Below, in pieces: positions 1 through 5,913 of a stretch of DNA of 23,050 bases. The first letter of the stretch is position 1. Each line of letters starts with the position of its first letter. Source of the DNA: OLB6 sp964525565 (GTDB lineage: Bacteria; Bacteroidota; Ignavibacteria; Kapaibacteriales; Kapaibacteriaceae). Made by a program: the position numbers and the translations under genes. Where the stretch lies: NCBI GenBank assembly GCA_964525565.1, contig CAZGHI010000039.1, positions 1 through 23,050 of the forward strand. The letters run 5' to 3'. A model generated the notes under the pieces. That model was not told the DNA's origin. It did no database searches and worked only from the letters and a program-made list of their open reading frames with translations.

Positions 1-1913
1 GCTGTCTGTGCCTGCAAAATCGTATTGTGATATCGTGACAAAATCCAACGATCGGCAGTAGTTCTTTGCAGTACTGCAGTTTCACCTGCGCCTGCCTCCT
101 GAGCTTTGAGCTGAAGGAACCGACAGGCATTCCAGACTTTATTTGCAAAGTTTCTGCCCAATTCCATGGACGGAATGTCTTGCGTTGTTTCATCAACATC
201 TAAACGAACATCTAAACCCATCGGGGCGTGATAGATCATTGTAAATCGTACCGCATCCGTTCCATACTTATTCAGAATGTCAATCGGATCGGGGCTGTTG
301 CCCAAGCTTTTGCTCAACTTCCGGCCGCGTCCGTCGCGAATAATCGAGGTGAAGTAAACATCACGAAATGGCACTCGTCCGTCGAATTTGAGCGATGCCA
401 TAATCATTCGTGCTACCCAGAAAAAAATGATGTCTGGTCCGGTAACAAGTAAGCTGGAAGGCAAATAGTAATCCAATGGTCGGCCGGTGCGTTGAGTTTC
501 TTGTGGTGAAGTCCACGTCCAACCAGTACTGGTCATTGGCCATAGCCAACTGGAGAACCATGTATCGAGAACATCCGGATCTTGTTCCAGCGGAGTTGAC
601 TCTGGAAGACCAAGATTGTTGCGGGCTTCTTCCTGCGACCGAGCGGCTGTAAACCGACCATCTGGAGCATAGTACACCGGAATGCGGTGACCCCACCAAA
701 GCTGACGGGAGATACACCAGTCGCGCACATTCGTCATCCAGTGTTCATATGTTTTTACCCAGTGGTCAGGGAAGAAGCGGATATCCCCGTTTCGTACAGC
801 ATCTAAAGCAGGAGCTGCAAGTGGTCCCATTCGAACAAACCACTGGTCGCTCAGATACGGTTCTATCGGTTCCCCCCCCCGTTCTGAATATCCAACGTTA
901 TGGGTATATGGTTCGGCATTGACGAGAAGGTTTGCTGTTTCAAGGTCTTTTACAACAGCCCGCCTTGCTTTGAATCTGTCCATACCCTGATAGATACCGG
1001 CACGCTCGTTGAGTGTAGCGTCTGCATTGATGCATGAGGGCATTGCAAGGCCATGGCGCAAACCAATCTCATAGTCGTTGGGATCATGGGCAGGAGTTAC
1101 CTTCAGACAGCCCGTGCCGAACGTCATGTCCACATAATCATCTGCAATAATCGGAACATGCTGGTTGCTTAAAGGTACAACTACACTTTTCCCGATCAGG
1201 TGTGCGAATCGTTCATCGGATGGATGTACGGCTACGGCAACATCAGCAAAGATCGTTTCAGGACGGACAGTTGCTACGTTGAGTGATCCCGTACCATCAG
1301 CCAGACGATAGCTTAGTGTGAAGATCTGTTCACGAACTTCTTTGTACACAACTTCTTCGTCGCTCAGAGCGCTCATGGCAGCCGGCGACCAGTTGATGAT
1401 TCTCTTACCACGGTAAATGAGACCTTCGTTAAATAATGCGATGAACACATCCCGAACGGCATTCGAAGCAGTCTCGTCCATTGTGAACAGGGTTGTGCTC
1501 CAGTCACAACTATTCCCCAACATCTGAAGTTGTTGTAATATGATGCCGCCATACTTCTCTTTCCACTCATACACACGTCGAACAAATTCATCCCGTCCCA
1601 GGTCGTGCCGGGATAAACCTTCTGAACGGAGATGCTGTTCAACCTTCGTTTGTGTAGCAATGCCTGCATGGTCAAGGCCTGGAAACCATCGCGTTTCCTT
1701 TCCTTGGAGCTTGTTCCAGCGGATGTACAGATCTTGTAATGTGTGGTTTAGGACGTGCCCAAAGTGCAGAATCCCCGTAACATTTGGCGGTGGCATGAAG
1801 ATGCTGTAGGGGGCTTTGGATGTTGGTTCCGAGCTGAACAAACGTGCCTGCTGCCAGGCTTGATACCACTTTTCTCGTGACTGAATGGGGTCGAACGTTG
1901 AAGGAAGAATCAT
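1..1913 (-). CDS. valS: Valyl-tRNA synthetase (5' 637 codons; 3' end outside window)
   Basis: Charges tRNA-Val with valine in the cytoplasm; class I aminoacyl-tRNA synthetase. The frame is open from the ATG at 1913 to the left edge, giving 637 residues of a protein that is usually around 850-950. The N-terminus contains FMPPPNVTGILHFGHVLNHT-like sequence with the HIGH motif as HFGH (residues 50-53). The editing domain follows, then EPYLSDQWFV, DWCISRQLWWG, and the KMSKS motif as KLSKS (about residues 532-536, nt 306-320) followed by GNSPDP. The anticodon-binding part begins (FANKVWNACRFLQ) before the window ends; the C-terminal coiled coil is outside. A run of nine G (C at 872-880 on the plus strand) is read in frame in SERGGEPIEP. 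No clear Shine-Dalgarno precedes the ATG. The gene is divergent from the lipoprotein gene at 2095. Identification is certain. Confidence 0.97.
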   Translation of the reverse strand, partial: MILPSTFDPIQSREKWYQAWQQARLFSSEPTSKAPYSIFMPPPNVTGILHFGHVLNHTLQDLYIRWNKLQGKETRWFPGLDHAGIATQTKVEQHLRSEGLSRHDLGRDEFVRRVYEWKEKYGGIILQQLQMLGNSCDWSTTLFTMDETASNAVRDVFIALFNEGLIYRGKRIINWSPAAMSALSDEEVVYKEVREQIFTLSYRLADGTGSLNVATVRPETIFADVAVAVHPSDERFAHLIGKSVVVPLSNQHVPIIADDYVDMTFGTGCLKVTPAHDPNDYEIGLRHGLAMPSCINADATLNERAGIYQGMDRFKARRAVVKDLETANLLVNAEPYTHNVGYSERGGEPIEPYLSDQWFVRMGPLAAPALDAVRNGDIRFFPDHWVKTYEHWMTNVRDWCISRQLWWGHRIPVYYAPDGRFTAARSQEEARNNLGLPESTPLEQDPDVLDTWFSSWLWPMTSTGWTWTSPQETQRTGRPLDYYLPSSLLVTGPDIIFFWVARMIMASLKFDGRVPFRDVYFTSIIRDGRGRKLSKSLGNSPDPIDILNKYGTDAVRFTMIYHAPMGLDVRLDVDETTQDIPSMELGRNFANKVWNACRFLQLKAQEAGAGETAVLQRTTADRWILSRYHNTILQAQT

Positions 1914-1921
1914 AAGATGGA

Positions 1922-1956
1922 CAAAAATACGTTCGCACAATTTGTGCGTGTAACAA
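1922..1956 (-). promoter_or_regulatory. Candidate valS promoter containing a perfect palindrome
   Basis: On the minus strand, TATTTTTG (1929-1922) matches the Bacteroidetes -7 consensus TAnnTTTG, and TTGTTA (1956-1951) could be the -33 element, although the 24-nt spacing is slightly long. Between them lies the perfect inverted repeat CGCACAA-N-TTGTGCG (1934-1948). If transcription starts just after the -7 box, the valS leader would be only a few bases, which fits the missing Shine-Dalgarno. The palindrome could be an operator or an mRNA hairpin. This is pattern matching only. Confidence 0.3.
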
Positions 1957-1988
1957 CATGTTCATCTTAGCCTTACGATTTCGGCAGC

Positions 1989-1996
1989 TATATTTG
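1989..1996 (+). promoter_or_regulatory. Candidate -7 promoter element for the lipoprotein/LysM operon
   Basis: TATATTTG exactly matches the Bacteroidetes -7 consensus TAnnTTTG and lies about 100 bases before the ATG at 2095. No convincing -33 TTTG is visible at the expected distance upstream, so confidence is low. The rest of the 1914-2094 intergenic stretch shows no coding potential and no other recognisable site apart from the palindrome at 1934-1948. Confidence 0.25.
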
Positions 1997-2094
1997 CGTG
2001 TTCACCGTTCTGTGGGAACAAGTCAGCAGCAGGAACAGTCGTAGCGCTGTTACATGATGAGCATTTTTTGCAATTCGATTCATCGGGAGGTAGT

Positions 2095-2442
2095 ATGACC
2101 AGACGAAAAGGCACTCCGTGGATGGCAGCAACAGCCATGGGGGCAGTACTGGTGCTCACGTCGTGCACGTGCACGATTAAAGAAGAGCAGCAGGCAATGA
2201 TTAACCAGCTTCGAACGGCTGAGAAGCAACTCACGGCAGATATTGCGAAGGCAGAAACGGACCGTTCGAAGATCTCAGGAGAACTGAGCAGCCGAGAAGC
2301 AGAGTTGCGCAAATGCAACGAGAAAAAGGCATTCGTGCAGGAAAAGCTAGCACGCTTTCCGCAAGCTTGGCCAGATTGGAACCCCGCCGAGCCTGTTGCA
2401 CCTCCAGTTGAGCCTACACAACCCACCAAGAAAAAGCGATAA
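2095..2442 (+). CDS. Small coiled-coil lipoprotein of unknown function
   Basis: This 115-residue protein is not assigned to a known family. The ATG at 2095 is chosen over the upstream in-frame ATG at 2068 because GGGAGG lies 5 bases upstream and the resulting N-terminus is a good lipoprotein signal: basic start MTRRK, hydrophobic stretch, then lipobox LTSC. The mature protein begins CTCTIKEEQQ and continues as a charged, alpha-helical, probably coiled-coil segment with a single further Cys in LRKCNEKK. It ends in a Pro-rich tail (EPVAPPVEPTQP) and a basic KKKR terminus. It should be anchored in the inner or outer membrane facing the periplasm. It is followed after 11 bases by the LysM protein gene and is almost certainly co-transcribed with it, so the two may act together at the cell wall. 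Confidence 0.8.
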   Translation: MTRRKGTPWMAATAMGAVLVLTSCTCTIKEEQQAMINQLRTAEKQLTADIAKAETDRSKISGELSSREAELRKCNEKKAFVQEKLARFPQAWPDWNPAEPVAPPVEPTQPTKKKR

Positions 2443-2453
2443 GGAGATCTACA

Positions 2454-3296
2454 ATGAAAAACCTTCTATTCCTCGCCCTCTTCGGTGGTATTGCCATTAC
2501 TGGTTTGGCACAGGACCGTGTGCCAGCACCGCCGGAGACAAAACCAGACGCAGAACTTACATGTGACGAAGCAGATGCTCGTATTGCAAAGTACAAGGAT
2601 GCCAATGGCGCTCTTCAGTTGAAATTAGATGGCGTGAAGGCCGATATTCTCAAGGCAGAAGGAAATCTTGCACAGGCTGTTGCAGATATAAAAAAGTGTA
2701 ACGACGATATTTACAGTTTAGTTGGTGCAAGTGAAGCAGATGTTAATGCCTTCAGAGAAGCCCTCGGTCGGATTGAAGGCCGCGTTCGTGAAATGCAACG
2801 ACTGTCAAACGACCAACTTGCCGACCGTCGGGCAGAGGTAGTGCAGTTGGATAATGATCTTCGGCAGTTGGCTATGCGACCTATCGCCGTACTACCGGAG
2901 TTTTACGACAAGATTGGTTCATTAGCGCGAGACATTAAAGGTCTGTATCGCGAACGAAGCCGACCACCGGGATACACCGTAGGAACATGGGCTGAAAACC
3001 GCGACTGTTTGTGGAACATCTCCGGTAAGTCTGAAATTTATGCCGACCCGCATCAGTGGCCTAAGATATGGATGGCAAACACGGATAAGATTAAGAATCC
3101 GGATATCATTCAACCAGGATGGGTGCTGAGCATTCCACCAAAGGGACCCAAGTCCGACGAAGAAATGAAGGCCGAACGCCGGTACTGGCGCCAGAAGAAG
3201 GCAGCGATGATGGAAGCACAGGCTACAGCAGGCGAAACACCAAAGCCGGCCCCGGCAGGCTCACCATCTTCAACACAAAGCGAAGCTGGTAAGTAA
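2454..3296 (+). CDS. Secreted coiled-coil protein with LysM domain
   Basis: Probably a periplasmic, peptidoglycan-binding structural protein. The start at 2454 has a perfect AAGGAG 7 bases upstream, overlapping the stop of the preceding gene. Residues 1-20 form a signal peptide (MKNLLFLALFGG...GLAQ). Residues about 35-145 are charged and heptad-like, consistent with a coiled coil, and include KKCNDD at 80-84. A LysM domain spans residues 174-228: YTV, then NRDCLWNIS where the family usually has GDtLWsIA, then YADPHQWPKIWMAN, and PDIIQPGWVLSIP. This longer LysM form with the dp..WpkIyeAN motif is common in envelope proteins. The C-terminus (230-280) is charged, then Pro/Ser-rich and low complexity. 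It follows the lipoprotein gene in an operon and is closed by the terminator at 3315-3360. The LysM call is strong; the biological role is unknown. Confidence 0.88.
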   Translation: MKNLLFLALFGGIAITGLAQDRVPAPPETKPDAELTCDEADARIAKYKDANGALQLKLDGVKADILKAEGNLAQAVADIKKCNDDIYSLVGASEADVNAFREALGRIEGRVREMQRLSNDQLADRRAEVVQLDNDLRQLAMRPIAVLPEFYDKIGSLARDIKGLYRERSRPPGYTVGTWAENRDCLWNISGKSEIYADPHQWPKIWMANTDKIKNPDIIQPGWVLSIPPKGPKSDEEMKAERRYWRQKKAAMMEAQATAGETPKPAPAGSPSSTQSEAGK

Positions 3297-3314
3297 CGTT
3301 TGCTATGACGATGT

Positions 3315-3360
3315 ACAGGACGTTAGTCTTCACGACTAACGTCCTGTTTTTTTTTTTTTT
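3315..3360 (+). terminator. Strong intrinsic terminator after the lipoprotein/LysM operon
   Basis: A perfect 14-bp stem (3315-3328 paired with 3334-3347, core AGGACGTTAGTC/GACTAACGTCCT) with a 5-base loop TTCAC is followed by 14 consecutive T (3347-3360). It starts 18 bases after the LysM stop codon and ends 84 bases before phoH. This is a textbook factor-independent terminator on the plus strand; the minus strand has no T run, so it is not bidirectional. Confidence 0.95.
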
Positions 3361-3443
3361 ACCCAGAAATGCATTCGTCGTACATTTACTCCAGCTCTCA
3401 CAAACCACCCGTAGCTTAAGCCCCTTATCATCATGAATTGCAC

Positions 3444-4463
3444 ATGCAAACAATAGAGAAGAAACTTCGCATTACCGATGTGGAACCAGTTGAGTTGTTC
3501 GGCCCACACGAGGGCCATCTCCAGCTCATTGAAAATGCATTCGATACATCGCTTACCGTTCGTGGCGATACGGTGATACTGAGGGGCGAGCCCGTTGAAG
3601 TTAAAAAAATAGAACAAATACTCCAGGAGTTAACCAACACTCTTAAACGAACGGGTAAACTTTCGATGACGGATGTTTCGATGATCATCGATCTCGTAAG
3701 TGGTCAGCGCAATGGGACTGCAGCGGCGATGAGTACAGACGAATTAGATTCCGTTATTTTTTGGGGGAAACGTGAAGTCATTCGAGCGCGAACACCCAAA
3801 CAAATGGAATACTACCGGAAGGTGCAAAAGAATGATCTTGTGTTTTGCATAGGTCCGGCCGGAACCGGAAAAACATTTCTTGCTGTGGCAATGGCATTAA
3901 GTGCTCTGCGTGCCAATGAAGTAAGCCGAATCATCTTGTCGCGGCCGGCGGTGGAAGCCGGTGAGAGCCTTGGCTTTCTTCCGGGTGATATCAGCGAAAA
4001 AGTTGATCCATACCTGCGTCCGTTACTCGACGCACTGGCAGATATGGTAAGTCCGGACAAGCTAAAAAGTATGCTGGAGCGGCGTATCGTGGAGATTATT
4101 CCTCTTGCCTACATGCGGGGAAGAACACTCAACCACAGCTTTATTATTCTCGACGAAGCTCAGAATGCAACTAAGGTTCAAATGAAAATGTTTCTAACAC
4201 GATTGGGGCAGCAAAGCAAAGCAATTGTAACTGGCGACGTAACGCAGGTGGATCTGGTGAAGAAACACGATTCTGGACTTAACGATGTTATGCGCCTTTT
4301 TGGCGGCATCCCAAGCATCGAGTTTGTTGAGTTCAGCAAGGTAGATGTTGTACGTCACCGTCTTGTAGCCGAGATCATCAGCGCCTACGAGCGGCAAGAG
4401 GAACAAGAAGCAAAATCACAGCATCAGTCTGGTAAGAATCAAACAGACAAGGATTCCGTGTGA
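3444..4463 (+). CDS. phoH: PhoH family ATPase
   Basis: Predicted cytoplasmic P-loop ATPase of the PhoH/YbeZ family, which is linked to RNA metabolism and ribosome maturation; the exact role is not established. The protein is 339 residues, normal for the family. The N-terminal 85 residues carry the small domain (ELFGPHEGHLQLIE, LTVRGD). The PhoH domain has Walker A GPAGTGKT (137-144), SRPAVEAGESLGFLPGD (166-182), Walker B IILDEAQN (234-241) and VTGDVTQVDL (262-271). The ATG at 3444 is preferred to a TTG two codons earlier; neither has a clear Shine-Dalgarno. It is the first gene of a cluster continuing with cdaA. In many bacteria phoH sits beside ybeY; no ybeY is present here. A TACATTTA at 3381-3388 is a possible but weak promoter element. 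Confidence 0.95.
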   Translation: MQTIEKKLRITDVEPVELFGPHEGHLQLIENAFDTSLTVRGDTVILRGEPVEVKKIEQILQELTNTLKRTGKLSMTDVSMIIDLVSGQRNGTAAAMSTDELDSVIFWGKREVIRARTPKQMEYYRKVQKNDLVFCIGPAGTGKTFLAVAMALSALRANEVSRIILSRPAVEAGESLGFLPGDISEKVDPYLRPLLDALADMVSPDKLKSMLERRIVEIIPLAYMRGRTLNHSFIILDEAQNATKVQMKMFLTRLGQQSKAIVTGDVTQVDLVKKHDSGLNDVMRLFGGIPSIEFVEFSKVDVVRHRLVAEIISAYERQEEQEAKSQHQSGKNQTDKDSV

Positions 4464-4471
4464 GGGCATGA

Positions 4472-5242
4472 ATGGAACTGTTTGGCTTTCTACCAATCAG
4501 CGTGATGGACATTGTAGATGTTCTTCTCATTGCTCTTCTCTTTTTTATCGTTTACCGTTCCTTGCGAGATACGGTTGCCGTTCAAATTGTTGTGGTGCTT
4601 ATCGTTCTTGCAATCCTCGGAATTGTTACCGAGGCGGCAAATTTGAGAACAGTAAACTGGGTGCTGCGTAGAATAGCAGATGTTGGCCTGATTGCATTCG
4701 TTGTGTTGTTTCAGCCGGAGTTACGACGATTGTTATTGTTAGTGACACAGTCTCGTTTGTTTCGGATCTTCATGCGTTCAAGCACTGCTGAAGTGATAGA
4801 CGATGTGCTGAAAGCAGTGAAGGAGATGAGTTCAAAACATATCGGGGCATTGATTGTATTTTCCAGAGCCGATCACATCCAGGTAACTGTAGAAACTGGC
4901 GTTGAACTTCAGGCAGCCGTTAGCAGTGAGCTGCTACTCTCTATATTCAATCCCCGAAGTCCCCTTCACGACGGTGCCGTTGTTGTTGATGGTCGGACTT
5001 TAGTTGCCGCTCGTTGTGTGTTGCCGTTATCCGGTGAGCAACGAATCCAGGATCGAATGTTAGGAACTAGGCACCGTGCAGGCTTAGGCATCACTGAACA
5101 GGCTGATGCCGTTTGTCTGATTGTTAGCGAAGAAACTGGTGGCGTCAGTGTTGCCTACCAGGGCGACCTCGAACTAGATGTGGCAATTGATTTACTTCCG
5201 GATATACTACAGGAACGCATAGGAGCATTGGCAAGCGCATGA
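4472..5242 (+). CDS. cdaA: Diadenylate cyclase CdaA (c-di-AMP synthase), membrane-bound
   Basis: Makes cyclic di-AMP from two ATP; this messenger controls osmolyte transport and cell-wall homeostasis in bacteria that use it. The 256-residue protein begins with three predicted transmembrane helices (about 11-31, 35-53, 68-82), ends the membrane part with FQPELRR, and then has a DAC (DisA_N) domain from about 95. The catalytic signatures DGA (167-169, in PLHDGAVVV) and GTRHR (198-202) are both intact, as is VSEETGG (218-224). The ATG at 4472 is used, with GAGGG 5 bases upstream; an overlapping ATG at 4468 is in the wrong frame. The gene follows phoH after 8 bases and overlaps pcm by 4 (ATGA). 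The cdaR and glmM neighbours typical of Firmicutes are absent. Confidence 0.96.
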   Translation: MELFGFLPISVMDIVDVLLIALLFFIVYRSLRDTVAVQIVVVLIVLAILGIVTEAANLRTVNWVLRRIADVGLIAFVVLFQPELRRLLLLVTQSRLFRIFMRSSTAEVIDDVLKAVKEMSSKHIGALIVFSRADHIQVTVETGVELQAAVSSELLLSIFNPRSPLHDGAVVVDGRTLVAARCVLPLSGEQRIQDRMLGTRHRAGLGITEQADAVCLIVSEETGGVSVAYQGDLELDVAIDLLPDILQERIGALASA

Positions 5243-5913
5243 TAAAAAGGCCGGTACGGATACGAACACCATTTGACGAACGTAGGCAACAACTAGCGGA
5301 ACATTTACAGCTTCGGGGTATCTATGATGTAGCGGTACTCGATGCCATTCGGAGTGTTCCACGCGAGCGATTTATTCCGGCTGGTCTGCAATCGCAAGCC
5401 TATGAGGATTCCGCTTTGCCGATAGACGAACGCCAGACAATCTCCCAGCCATTTACCGTGGCGTTTATGACGCAGTGTTTATCTATTGTACCAGGTGTTA
5501 AGGTTCTGGAAATTGGTACCGGCAGCGGTTATCAGGCTGCAGTGTTAGCGCACATGGGTGCACACGTTGTCACCATTGAACGGATTCCAAAACTTTCACA
5601 GCAGGCAAAACAAACTCTTACGTCTTTAGGGTACGCCGTAGAGTGTCGGATTGGAGACGGAACTATCGGATATCGAGGAGGAGCACCATATCATGCCATC
5701 ATTGTCACAGCAGGTGCGCCTGATGTTCCAGAAATCCTAGCTCGACAACTTCATGTTGGAGGAAAAATGGTTGTGCCTGTCGGTACGATGCAACATCAAC
5801 AACTATATGTAGTGGAACGACTGAGTGAGGATGACTGGAAAGCTCAGGAAATGGGAGGATTTACATTTGTTCCCCTGATTGGTGTTGAAGGTTGGGACGA
5901 CAATGGAGGTTAA
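5239..5913 (+). CDS. pcm: Protein-L-isoaspartate O-methyltransferase
   Basis: Repairs damaged proteins by methylating L-isoaspartyl residues with S-adenosylmethionine in the cytoplasm. The 224-residue protein has the family's usual length and order: RERFIP (42-47), AYEDSALPID.RQTISQPF (54-72), the SAM-binding motif LEIGTGSGYQAAVLA (90-104), IVTAGAP (155-161) and LHVGGKMVVPVG (171-182). The start ATG overlaps the cdaA stop in ATGA, indicating translational coupling. Its 3' end overlaps the miaA start by 11 bases. Confidence 0.96.
   Translation: MIKRPVRIRTPFDERRQQLAEHLQLRGIYDVAVLDAIRSVPRERFIPAGLQSQAYEDSALPIDERQTISQPFTVAFMTQCLSIVPGVKVLEIGTGSGYQAAVLAHMGAHVVTIERIPKLSQQAKQTLTSLGYAVECRIGDGTIGYRGGAPYHAIIVTAGAPDVPEILARQLHVGGKMVVPVGTMQHQQLYVVERLSEDDWKAQEMGGFTFVPLIGVEGWDDNGG

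Noticed and set aside
361..730. Two open frames on the minus strand in the first kilobase
   Set aside because: They are in alternative frames of valS, whose own frame is open to the window edge and contains all expected motifs.
1962..2429. 155-codon open frame on the minus strand opposite the lipoprotein gene
   Set aside because: It is fully antisense to a gene with a good ribosome binding site and lipobox, and its translation is a low-complexity Ser/Gly/Ala-rich shadow with no recognisable domain.
5879..5902. TTG at 5879 as the miaA start
   Set aside because: The ATG at 5903 is closer to the family N-terminus (the P-loop strand begins 6 residues later). The extra eight residues overlap pcm and add nothing recognisable.
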